64,000 nt of DNA from Cristatella mucedo (lineage: Eukaryota; Bryozoa; Phylactolaemata; Cristatellidae): the NCBI GenBank assembly GCA_009760855.2, contig WPIO01000004.1:11482501-11546500 (forward strand). The letters are read 5' to 3'. Below the pieces are notes generated by a model. It did no database searches and was not told the DNA's origin. It worked only from the letters and a program-made list of their open reading frames with translations. Shown piece by piece: positions 27,175 to 38,308 of the stretch (the first letter of the stretch is position 1; each line of letters opens with the position of its first letter). The position numbers were made by a program, and so were the translations under genes.

Positions 27175-29460
27175 GTGAGGCGGTGGATCGCCCTGGCTAG
27201 CGCTCAATATTGCTTCTGGGAGCCCCAGCTAGCCTTCCTACTCCGGCCTGTTTCGTGGGAGCCAAGCCCTGCCTCGAGGGTGGTGATGCCTGCTTGCTTG
27301 CTGGCCAGCAGTGGTGCTGCCGGCTGCGTGCCTGTGAATTTTGTCCGCTGCATAAACTTGCCTTCGCATTCACCGCGGCGATTTACTTAGTTTTATTTTA
27401 GTGCGCCTTGTATACCGTTCGCATATTTTAGCTATGGTGCTGCAAGCAATCAGGTGCTGAGTGGGCTCATTGTACTTAAAGGCTTTAATGGCTCGTTGCC
27501 GGCGTGTGTGTTTCTATCGAATTCGTCACTCTTTATGCGTCCAAGATTGTGGTGGGCAGAGAGCTGCTACTCTGCACGAGCCTCGACTTGGTACCGCCTG
27601 CACATTGTGACCCAATGGCCGCGCAGCCATGTTCGCTGCAGCAGCATTTCTGGAGACGACATGGCTTAGCCTTCAAGTGGCTTATGTGTAGATCCACGGC
27701 TGTGTGGTATGCCTAACTGTGTGCACGGTACTATCTAGAGATCACTTAGTTGCATTGCCTCCTATGGCAAGTTGTTCAGGTGTTGGTTTCGCTGCAACTA
27801 GCATCGACACTCATTAGTCATTCCGAACGTCTGCCAGAGGCATGTGCTTTTGTCTGACAACGGTTCTTGGTCGGCTGCTAGACGTAGCTGTCAGTAAAAT
27901 GTATGCCTGGCTGTCTTGCATGCGCCTGCCTGTCTTGCATGCAGTCGCATCGACTAAGAAATAATAAGACATTGCAATTACAAATTGATACTTAGATTGA
28001 ACGAATGCAGCTTTGAGTGCTCTATTGATGTAGGCCATTCTCGGAGCTTTGTAGAGGAAACGGCAGAAGCCTCATGTTTCTGTTTCTTATGCATGAACAC
28101 CAGCTGCCTCGAAGCAGATAGCATGAGAAAGCAGAAGAGCTCGGACGATTGGCAAAGGCCTTTCAGCGAGTGAAACCATCGATGGATTAAGCAGGAGTAT
28201 CTACTAGTGCCTAACATCTTAATGAGAGAATGCACTGTGGCGTGTGCAACATGCACTGTATGCCGAGACTTTTGGGTCAGCCATGCAGAGATCAGCCGTC
28301 TGGGTGGGGGGGGGAGAAGGGAGATGAGGTGGCAAATTTGCTGCGTCTAAAACGAGCAATCGTAGGTTGTGACTTATAAGTGTTCTGGGTGGCTCAAGTA
28401 CCTGTCGCCAGCGAGTGTCGTCACCGAGTTGCATGATACCTGATTAGCAGAGCGAAGGAAGGCCTAGTCGTACCATCAATGGCTCATTGGACAGTAGTGG
28501 CAGCTCGCTGCTCGACAGCCATAGGCTCGGTGGACTCGAGCCACACTCTTTGATCGCGAGTAAGCCTTCCGGTGTACACCGGCTTATCCCAGCGTGGGCT
28601 GTAGCCTCCGGGCGTAGAAGCAACCGTGTGTCGAACACCGTGAGTAGCAAGTAGGCATCGCTTGTCGAACTCAGGCTTGGAGTCTTCGGGTACAGTCCTA
28701 GAATCCAAGAGATTGTGGCATAATGCTTATGATGGACCAGGGGCGGACATCAGCTGTAACTTAAGGACAGAACGAAACAGACGGACTAGCGAAAAGACGG
28801 AATGCTTAAAACTTACTGTCCAATCGATATTTCAGTATACGTCGTACCCTAATTAATGGGCTTCATATGATGACCATGCTAGATCAAAGAGCATGCAACC
28901 TCAAGTTCTGAACCGGGCCCCAACTCTCCCAAGAATATTTGCAGCTGGTTGCTGACCATAGATACTTGTAGTGAACAGAATGACCTGCTGTAACAATTAG
29001 TGGCACATGAATTCACAGGGCGACGAACGTGGCTTTAAACGGGGCCACCGAGGCACTTCGGCTGCTGGGTGATAAATGAAGCAGCAGGCGAGGCCCAAAC
29101 CATTCCTTGTAAGTATAGATAACTTGCTTTGGTTAAACACTCCTGCGTTCTGAGCCACACAGCAGACGATGAGCCGTAAGCCGAACTAGGGCTGCCGGGA
29201 GGCTGAGGATACACCGAAGCCAGCTTCCACGATCCTTCGCTCGGGCAGCTGCCCAGTGTGTCGAGCGAGATTGTGCCTATCGGGATTGAGCGCGTGAAAG
29301 GCATGCCCCATCGCGGAATGTGCTGGCAGGACAGTTGAAGAGCAAAGACCGTTAGGCTCCACCGGGAAGCTGGACGGCCGGAGGGCAAAGGTCGATGTTG
29401 AGCCAAAGGAGTAGTCGCTCAGCTATCGAGGAATGGCACCAACGGGTCAGAATACGTATG
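27175..29460. other. Lipase 3' flank; nothing else recognised
   Basis: Presumably includes the lipase 3' UTR. A 123-codon minus-strand frame at 29035-29406 has no recognisable motif and no splice or start support. Confidence 0.4.
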
Positions 29461-29593
29461 GTACAATTCATTTGCATAGCGCTCCGAGAGAACTTAATTG
29501 CTATCCCGGCGAAGCGGTTAGCAGTTGCCGCCGGGCTCGAGCCCACGACCCCTCGGTCAATGTTGAGCACCTTACCCATGAGCTAAAACAGGG
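29461..29593 (-). mobile_element. SINE with LINE-type tail
   Basis: Minus strand: AGCTCATGGGTAAGGTGCTC (A-box), GGGCTCGAGCCC (B-box), then AATTAAGTTCTCTCGGAGCG and an AT-rich end. Confidence 0.7.
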
Positions 29594-29911
29594 ACGCAGG
29601 CGAATACTTACGCTATACTCTTAGGGTTACCCGATCGGCGCGTCTCTTTTCTCTACATTAAAATGTGGTAGCCTCTCCCAACAAAATGGTGGTCATCTCG
29701 AGAAAGAGTCCTTTAATCTGCTCGCCAAAGATTTGCCACCCTGAAGGGATCCTCAGCACCCCGTACGATAAGTCGGAAACCTGCGCCCTCCAAATAGAGC
29801 GGGAAGCTCGGTCCTGCCGATAGCGAGCCTCTGCCCTGCAGTCTCCTCGGCTCCAACTGGTATGAAATTAGGAGTCCTCATTTGCAGAGACGGGAGGCGG
29901 CTCGCTGCCGG

Positions 29912-30097
<186 letters not shown>

Positions 30098-30921
30098 CCA
30101 TTTAGCCCGCATTTAAAAAAAGTTTCGATCCTCCTCTCTGGAGAAACACGGCGAAGCGGTGCGTAGAAGACACACTGCATTGGAGTCTTTTTTTGGCTCT
30201 GACATATGAAATTAAAATTGGCGTGCCTCCTTTCCGGAGAACCTCTACCTGCAAGCTCTAAGAGTCCTGCAGACTTTGTTCGCGAACGAAAAGAAATCGG
30301 TACACCCGTTTGGGGAGCCTAGTCCGAAGGCGCGCCTCCCAGTGTGAGGTTTGAGAGCTACCTAAAATAACCGCCTCTTTAACCGCTTTTAAGCAGCACC
30401 CTCTAAAAAACTGATTGGCCCTCTAGAAGCCGAAACTAAATGCTCGCTGAAGGCGCACTGCCTTGATCTGGAATGGGAAAAGCAAGATGGCGCGCGTCCG
30501 GCAAGCCTCTAAAGACGCTGGTAGCAACATGTCGCGTGACCGGAAATTCTGGGCGAAAGTCTAGAAAATCTGGCTGCTCTCGTATCTACGCCACATCAGC
30601 CTGTCCGTTCCGACATACGTTAGACCTGAATGAAATACACTCTCTAAATCCGGTTGCCCTCTTGGTGGCTACCAAGGATGGGCTACCAGATTTCCACGGT
30701 GGCGAAGGGAGCGTTTCCTACGGCGCATTGCTGGCGGCGTGATGCATTCTGGGCTGCATTCCGGGGTTTAGCTGCGCGGAAAAATAACCACCGGCAAGAA
30801 ATACTCCGAGCAGAATTCGCCTTAATTTTCAGAGTCAGCATAGCAGCATTTGTATCACAACAGTGGTATCTGAGCCCAGTATGGTTCGATATGGTATTAA
30901 CCGCTTGCTTATTTTTACTGT

Positions 30922-30995
30922 CGATGGACTGACTGTCCATCGTTTACTGTCGATCTTTTTACGCCTGTCGATGGACTGACTGTCCATCGACAGGC
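30922..30995. repeat. Duplicated perfect hairpin
   Basis: Hairpin 1: arms 30922-30929 and 30935-30942 (8 bp). Hairpin 2: arms 30963-30976 and 30982-30995 (14 bp, GCCTGTCGATGGAC and its exact complement). Both have the loop TGACT. The right arm of hairpin 2 abuts the first recognisable LINE-B codons. Confidence 0.9.
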
Positions 30996-31890
30996 ATATG
31001 AAGACTACTGTAGGTCGTACCAATCGATCCTAGCAAAGGCCAAATCTAGCTTCTATAGAAACATTGTTGAATCACAGATGCACAATCCAAAAATGCTGAT
31101 GTCGACGATAAACCGTCTCCTCAACCGCTCCCAGATTAGCTCCTTACCTGATGATCCTTGCGATGATCTAGCCGATCGCTTCTCTCGATTCTTTGTGCAG
31201 AAGATAGACAAGATCAGGGAATCCATCCCTGCGATGACAACATCTCCACTAGAATGCTGTACCCCGATTCCTGGCTGCACCTCAATGTCTACATTTAAGC
31301 AGGTCACTAGTGATCTAGTCCTGAAGCTCGTATCTCAATCAAAGAAGACAACAAGTCCTCTGGACCCTATTCCCACTGTCCTGCTCATACGTTGCATTGA
31401 TCTGCTGCTGCCATGTTTATCTCTCAGATATACTCCCCCATCAGGCCAAGCATCGTACCACCCGCTTTTCGGAATCCAACAATCTACAAATACCCCGTAC
31501 AAACCTCAAATCCTTTGGACACCGTGCATTTAGTTCGTATGCTCCCAAAGCCTGGAACTCTCTCCCGACCTGCGTCAGAACACCCCCTGACCTGACCACA
31601 TTTAAAAAGAATTTAAAAACACACCTATTAAGGACAGCATTTAGTGGGTCCCTCTGATTCGTCCTTGATGTGCTTATGCGTGCTGACACTGTGCATGCTG
31701 CCACTAACCACATTTGCATGCTGACCCTGTGCATGTCACCCCTAACCATGTTATTCATTTTGTTTGCTTGTCAAGCATGATTTTACTTACCATTCAATTG
31801 CATTTCTCTTTGCAGCAAATGTAAAGCGCCTAGAGAGAGAGAGATTGAGTTCTCTGAGGGCGCTTTATCAAGTGCATTATTATTATTATT
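30990..31890 (+). mobile_element. LINE-B copy 2 with internal deletion
   Basis: The 5' part encodes the linker upstream of RT (SYQSILAKAKSSFYRNIVES, then SPLDPIPTVLLIRCIDLLLP). Near 31430 it jumps directly to the C-terminal tail ([34 protein letters not shown]), losing the whole RT palm and thumb. It ends with the LINE-B 3' UTR, hairpin and ATT repeats. The two halves are in different frames, so it is non-functional. Confidence 0.85.
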
Positions 31891-31917
31891 ACTTCTCCAA
31901 GGCGTAAACTAGAGACG

Positions 31918-31978
31918 TGTGTGAGTGTTTGTGTGTGTATGTGTGTGTGTGTGTGGGCGTGTGTGGGTGTGTGTGTGG

Positions 31979-32024
<46 letters not shown>
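31918..32024. repeat. (GT)n microsatellite
   Basis: Interrupted GT array starting about 30 bp after the LINE-B tail. Confidence 0.95.
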
Positions 32025-32027
<3 letters not shown>

Positions 32028-32996
32028 TGCACGCGCAGCTGTGTGGTATTAGTGCAGCAACATGCTACGAAATCCCTTTTTCGAACCACTGCTGCTATGC
32101 CGACTCGCAGACCGAAGGCGATTATGCGTTCGGGGCGTTTCTTTCGGTGGGGGCTCTTACCGCAGCTTGCCGCCCCCTCCAGCTGAGGGGCAGTGTTGGG
32201 GAGGGGCAGTGTTGGGGAGGGGCAGACTCGACGTTCCGTCGGCCGGCTGCTTCTTCGCCGAGAGTACACAGTGTACTGGCGATTTACTTACTGTCACGCC
32301 TCTTCCTGGTCAGAGAGTGGTACAGCGCCCTACGTCCTCTCAGCTACATGGCTGTTGTTAGCTGCTACTAAGAATTCGGCGCTGCCCTCACCAGACCGAG
32401 ATTGAGTAACCTAAGACCTAGAAGAGGCGGCGAGAGCTGGAAGCTGTACAGAAAAGAGCGCTCGCTGCATGACGTAGTCTGGACCATATAGTGCACCTTG
32501 GGTAGGCTCTCCTTCTCAGCAAAGATCCGTGCATTCTCGCCCACAGTTTCGAAGCGATGCTCGGATACGATAAGCAGCATCTCCATCATTTCGTATGTTA
32601 TTATCTCTGGCCACTATCGGAAAGTATTTTTTTAGTTTATCTAACACGACAAAACTTTTTGCCGGATGTGCCGATGATACCGTCTCGCTGATCTCTCCCT
32701 TCACTTAAACACCTTTCGTCTCTTTCGAGCCGCTGCTCGTAAGTGTCGGTTTTCGCCATTTACTGAGCGACGCGCTTGTTACCGTCGGCGTAAGCAGGCA
32801 CCTGTGTACTGGAGTATACCTGAATGGTACGGAGCGATTACAGCTGAGGTAAAACTAAGGTTAACGCGTGTGGGTAAGCAATGAAAGCGGTAATAGCAGC
32901 ACTCTCTTGCTATCTGGATTACTTTTCTATGTGTGCCAAGATGCCAAAAAACTACCTCGTCGACTCTATTGATGAATAATGATAATAGTAACATAA

Positions 32997-33259
32997 CAAT
33001 GCATCCCCGTCTGCAACTCCACAAACACAATGTGGGTGTTACGCAGGGGAGTTTTGTATAGCGAACTCACAGCCTAAGCGGCTTTCGGTAAGCATTCGGT
33101 AGCCAACAGATTTCATCTCACGCAACAAAGAGAAAGTGGGAAGCATAGCAGAGTTAGGAGAGCAGTTGAGGTAATGAGCAGCATGGAAGTAGCAACTCAG
33201 GACATCTGGAAATGATGAACCATAGTCGGCAGCGGGAGAGTGGTTATCGTTGCGTAAGG
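32997..33259 (-). mobile_element. LINE-A-derived short element (fixed 5' boundary)
   Basis: Minus strand from TTACGCAACGATAACCACTC to an ATGCATTGTTA-type end. It matches the other short copies and abuts a LINE-C fragment on the right. Confidence 0.82.
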
Positions 33260-33279
33260 AACACTAGTGTGACATTTGT

Positions 33280-33700
33280 ATAGGAACCTAAAGGAGGGAA
33301 TTAAATCTTTTCTTAGGCACTTTACATATCTTGGAAAGGGCCTGTTAATTGGTAAGTGATAACATGCACAGTGTCTGCACGAATAAGCACTTTAAGGGCT
33401 ATTCACAAGGAATTAACATATGCTGTGAGGAACTGGTGAGTTTTACTCCTTTTAAAGTTTCCTCAAGTTGGGAATGTCGTGAGCCAATTCCGGTAGTGTT
33501 GTACGACTTAAGGTCGAAGTGCGGTGGTACAGCGCCTGGTCTGTTTGGAAAATAGTACAGATAGATTGCCTGGAACAAGAGAAGGAAGGGACCTACAAGT
33601 GAGTAACGAAAACTTAAAGTCGATGAGCTGCTTGATGAGGATCAGCAGATCAGCAGATTATTGAGATTATTGGTTAATTCGGCTCCCTACAGAAAAGCGT
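33280..33700 (-). mobile_element. LINE-C 3' fragment
   Basis: TCTTAGGCACTTTACATATC arm, then GATAACATGCACAGTGTC and GCTATTCACAAGGAATTAAC, parallel to the other LINE-C pieces. The coding part is unreadable. Confidence 0.5.
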
Positions 33701-34181
33701 CTTTGCAGAGTTTTGCACCAACTGTAAGCACCTTGTTACGCAGGCCAGAAGACCTCACAGAAGCCAAGATGGAATTTAACAAATGCGTGGATTTGCTTTG
33801 TTGAGGTATCTCTGTTTATGCAGGCTCGAATTTTTGCATTGATGCATCGCTGAAAGTAGGTAGACTTGACTGTGCAGCTGATTTGGTCACCTAATAAAAG
33901 GTCTACTTGGAATAAAACACCCACATTGTTCGCAGAAGCTGCAGCAGATATTCCGGCCTAGCCCATTTTGATGGCTAGGCTTTCTAATTTCTGAGCAATG
34001 CTGGGTATGCCCAAAATTAGTCAGCTAATTTTAGTTCCATTCTTTTTGAGAGAGTTTTCTGCCATCAAAGTGCGAATGGCAGTAATATATGCTGCAATGG
34101 AGTCAAGAGAGAGTTAAAAATGCTGGAAGGTAGTGAGGAAGCTTGCGCTAAGCGATTATAAAATAAAACAAATAGAGGATG

Positions 34182-34332
34182 TAACAGCCTCATTTTTATA
34201 GTGGCAGAAGAGCCTTAGTGCCTCTCACCACCGCTTGCAGTTGGCAATATAGAATCGCCCACTGCATGATTCGAGCCCACGACCTCGGTCTTAAAGAGCG
34301 AGCACCTTGCCCCCTGGGCTATCACGGCCCAT
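34182..34332 (-). mobile_element. tRNA-derived SINE, family 1
   Basis: Minus strand: GGGCCGTGATAGCCCAGGGG head, GTGGGCTCGAATCATGCAG B-box region, CACCACCGC-complement body. Confidence 0.78.
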
Positions 34333-35612
34333 TTTACGTCAGCAAGATGGAGAGAATAAATTGTGAAAATGAGTGGACCAAGCACAGATCCTCGGTGGTA
34401 AAAGCACGCGCACGTACTAGCGTGATACCCGAAACAGAGTGTTTTGTATTCGGGGTATTTCTTATTATAAGGTCACTACATTCTGGCCTAGATTATCAAC
34501 GTGAGCTGCATGTTGGGACGGAGGCGGAGCTCAAACTCCACTCATTCCGAAACTGTAAGCCTGCACGGAAGCTGCTTTCACTTACGCAGAGGCGTGATCG
34601 TAGACGACGCCAGAAAGCAGAGTAGCCTCGGAGTAAATCGCACGCAGCATGAGCGTGGAAAACGGTCGTTGGCACCAATAGTTGCCGTCCGTTTTTTCTT
34701 TTTCCTAAAAAATTATAAACCTATTTGGTAGTTAACCTATAACCGCAGACAGCTATCCGCTACCCAAGGCACGTTTGGATAGATCGACAGATCTGCTAGG
34801 GTTGTTCCTTCCGTACGCATGCACTTTAGTCCCCGTCCTGCATGCGCTCTATGCCGCTGAAGGAACACAGCCCATGGTGACATTGGGCATATTAATGAGC
34901 AACAAAAACACTGCCACCTTTGTTGCAGAGGTTTCTGATAAACTTCGAAGACCTAAAATTGTAATCTTTCGCTTTAGAGAAATTGCAATTACAACGAGAA
35001 TGCGGCAGCACTTTAGCGTACCATGAATTACACAATATCAAGGTCTGCCCAAGATTGCTAGACCATCGCCAGCTATAAGCGGATGGATTAGCCAAAGTCC
35101 AAAGGCATTGAAACAAGTGGATTTGTAGCTACTTTTAAGTTTAATTTATTTGTTCGCTGAATTTTATCTGTCTGAATATGTAGCCGTGAATTGGCAACAA
35201 TGAAAAGTTGGTCTGACTTCTTAGCAATATGTGAGAGAGTCATATTAATGTTTAGAGACGAGTCAAATTTCAGAATCTTTGTGTGGAGTGGCGACGGGTG
35301 GCTTGTGCTTAGATGCTTAGGTGACACGTTCGCTGCTGCTGAGTTGAAAGCTCTCAGAGAACGCAGCGCTCTGCTTTAGCTGGAGGAGAAGGCTGACGGT
35401 CGCAAACGCGTCCGGCAAAACTTGAAACTGATCATTTTTTTTCTTCCGGTGCTGACTAGCATGCGGGGCGGGGCCAAGCGGATGGGAGGTTTTGACCAGT
35501 ACATAGCCTATATAGCTCTTATATAGGCTATGCACTGGTTACGCACTCACTCCCCCATAGCTCCTATACTCCTTCCTCGCGACATTTCTTGCCGATCCGA
35601 CTAGTGAAAGCA
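34333..35612. other. No gene recognised; possible very old LINE debris
   Basis: Short frames on both strands with no clear motif. The minus-strand stretch at 35327-35088 could be an old RT C-terminus, but I cannot support that. Confidence 0.3.
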
Positions 35613-35785
35613 AGCATGCTGACCCTGTGCATGTCACCCCTAACCATATTATTCATTTCGTTTGTTTTTCAAGCATGATTTTACTTACCATTCAATTGCA
35701 TTTCACTTTACAGCAAATGTAAAGCGCCTAGAGAGAGATTAAGTTCTCTGAGGGCGCTTTATCAAGTGAATTATTATTATTATTA
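35613..35785 (+). mobile_element. LINE-B 3' UTR fragment
   Basis: From GCATGCTGACCCTGTGCATG through GCAAATGTAAAGCGCCTAGA and the complementary arm to ATT repeats. Nearly identical to the end of the copy at 30990-31890. Confidence 0.88.
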
Positions 35786-36013
35786 AGCAGCGGCAAGCCT
35801 AAGGATCTAAGGCTTGTGGGGTAACAACTCCTCAAAGAGTGGACACGTATTCCGCGCCTACGCAATAAGCAGAGGTCCACCTAGAGACAAGTGCCAGAGT
35901 CCTTGCAGGTCTTTCCATCTGTGCGACAAAACGCTCACATGATTTTGTGCAAGACGTGGTAGCAACTACTGCCTGTCTTGAGCGTGAAGCAGCCTCGTTA
36001 CACATTCTTTAGC

Positions 36014-36320
36014 TATTGATCTTCGTATTTGCACGTCTCTCACTTAACTACCCTCGCTCTCCATCGAGCATTGCGTCTACCGTCGCTCTCGGTGACGCCC
36101 CGTCGCTCTCTTACCTATCTGGACTACTTGCTGTTCGAGCTTCGCCTAGTCCTATCACCCTCTGACTCAGATCACTTAGCTGTGTTGGAAATCAACCTCA
36201 AATTTGAATTTGAACACGATCACTTCAGCTCGTGCGACTCAAACGTCTGGAACTCTACCGACTGGCAACGCGATATGACTAATTTTGCTATATCTTAACT
36301 TGAACTAAAACCCCATCGTG
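36014..36320 (+). mobile_element. LINE endonuclease-end/linker relic
   Basis: One frame reads RRSLTYLDYLLFE, SDSDHLAVLEINLKF and NVWNSTDWQRDM. SDH is the catalytic-site signature at the end of APE-type LINE endonucleases, and the W.xTDW block commonly follows it. Probably LINE-B-like, 5' and 3' incomplete. Confidence 0.45.
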
Positions 36321-36777
36321 TAGCTCCTCGTGTAGCCTCTTCTGCAGCAATCGCGGTAATCATGTTCTGCGTGTTTATGCGTGCGTCAGCTGTGTAGGTG
36401 TTTAACACTGATTGGAACTGTCATCAGTTTATGATCACTTTTTAGGGATCCTTTCAAGCGAGTCTCTTCCCCTACAAAGCCAAGTCCCTGCGCCCTCCTC
36501 CTCTCAGTAAAACAAGCAAGTCCCCGAACCTACAACCGCCAGCTCCTCCTTCGCCCGCACAGCTAATGTGGCATCAAAAGTGCGTTCTTCCTCGGGGCTT
36601 AATTGGCGCAGCAGCGGTAAGTCTATAAGTAGAGCGGATGCTCTTTTTCTGCTCGTCGCGTGCTAGCCGCAGCAGGAGTCGACAACAGCAGGAATGGATG
36701 TACTAGACATTTTAGACACTTCACTAGGCACAGTGGCCAAAGCAGGAGGTGCTGGCTACTACCATTAAAAGAAATAT

Positions 36778-36937
36778 TAGCTGATTCAAAAGCCTCATTT
36801 GTAAAGCGGCGGAAGAGCCCTAACCTCTCTCACCACCGCTTGCAGTTGGCAATTAAGGATCGCCCACTGCATGATTCAAAACCACGACCTCGGTTTTGAA
36901 GAGTAAACGCCTGACCTCCTGGGCCATCTCGGTCCAA
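36778..36937 (-). mobile_element. tRNA-derived SINE, family 1
   Basis: Minus strand: GGACCGAGATGGCCCAGGAG head, GTGGTTTTGAATCATGCAGT, body and the 3' end GAATCAGCTA. Confidence 0.8.
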
Positions 36938-38194
36938 TAGCGTGTTAGACTTAACGCTACGTCGACTATTGCCGCCGAATGGCCACACTTTTGAAGCCGT
37001 ATTTACGGGACCCTTGAAAATGCTTTTCTATCCTTAATCGAGATTCTGTAATTATAAAGTTTGTGACGCTTTGGAAGGCCATTTCAGAAGTTTTCACTTG
37101 AGTATATAAATGTACGCGAAACTCGCTTGTAAATTACGAGTTCTACAAATTGTGCATGCTAGTATCGTTAATCGGGTGACGTTATTTTTCTGCCAACATG
37201 TAAGTGTAGTTAATGGAAAGGAAAAAAGTTCTTACCGCGTGCTATAGAAATGCTTTGTTAGATTTAGTATTATTATTAATATCCTGCGGACGCCCCAGGG
37301 AGCCTTTAACAGATATGTGTATGGCCAGCCAAGTTGTTTCGGCTAGCCATTGCCTGCGAGCGACAAAGCAGCTCACAGCAGGAACGCACCGTAGCTTGGC
37401 AGCTGGTAGCCCGGATGAAGCTGATCACGACGACCCTCGTTGGCCGCCCAAGCCCAGCAGAACTGCCGACCACTCGGACTCGCACTGACAGCTATCCAGT
37501 GCATCTAGCCAGCATCACGCCTGCATCTTGTCAAAACTATATACAGAAGCCAAAAATTGGGCATGTATCAAATGAAAAACGCTCGAACAGAGAAAATTTC
37601 GCAGTAAAAAATGCTAACAGCACACAGTGCCATCTCTCTAACGACACTGCCCTGACTGCGATACTGAAACAGGCAATGTCATAGCTACCGAGAATCTCTG
37701 TTTTAATTGTACACGAAACCCAAGCAATTAAGGGATGCGAAAACGTCCAGCCCGAGCCCCGTTTTTGTACATTAGCAGTAGATGAATTTGAGGGTAAGCA
37801 AGCCTGAAATACAATGTGCTAAGTGGTAGCTCAAGCATTAATGGAACATAGCACATCAGTTTTCTCATCTTGAGCGACCAACTGTTGCAAAGCTTATGCA
37901 GTGTGACTAAAAAACCTCAATTCTGACTTTAAGTTTGGGACCACATCCTGGGCGCGATTTGTGATGAATTACCGTATTACAGTGCAGGTCCTACTATAAA
38001 GCAGCCAGCTAACGAGGGTGCTGGGGGTTCTTAAAAAAAAGCTTAACAGCATGATGAGATAATCCCCGATCTAACACGAGACCTAAATAGCTTAGTCAGT
38101 AATCAATCGGAGCAACATCTAGCTGAAGCAAGTGATCTTTCTCATAGAGATCTAAAACGAATTTCCTCAAAAAATCGAGAAGTAAATCGACTAC
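36938..38194. other. Mostly unannotated; possible further exonuclease exon
   Basis: On the minus strand, just after a CGCGCCCAG acceptor near 37945, a phase-0 frame reads DVVPNLKSELRFF and stops soon after. It could continue the exonuclease gene, since its phase fits the 38195 donor, but the similarity is too short to call. Confidence 0.25.
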
Positions 38195-38308
38195 CTGTGA
38201 AGCCAGAATATCAGTCATGATGCATCCAGAACATTTTTCGTAGAGGTCGTGCAATGCAATCAAACGTGGCGGCAAACCGCGTAGCTCCATGTCCATTGTG
38301 AACGCCAC
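38195..38308 (-). CDS. Exonuclease-gene exon: post-motif II segment
   Basis: 38 codons (VAFTMDMELRGLPPRLIALH, ending DILASQ) between the acceptor GTTCTCTAG and the donor CACAG|GTAGTC. The frame stays open about 33 codons past that donor to a stop at 38096, so read-through as a terminal exon is possible. Confidence 0.6.

Noticed and set aside
29035-29406. 123-codon minus-strand ORF
   Set aside because: No recognised motif, no splice or promoter support, and overlaps no conserved feature.
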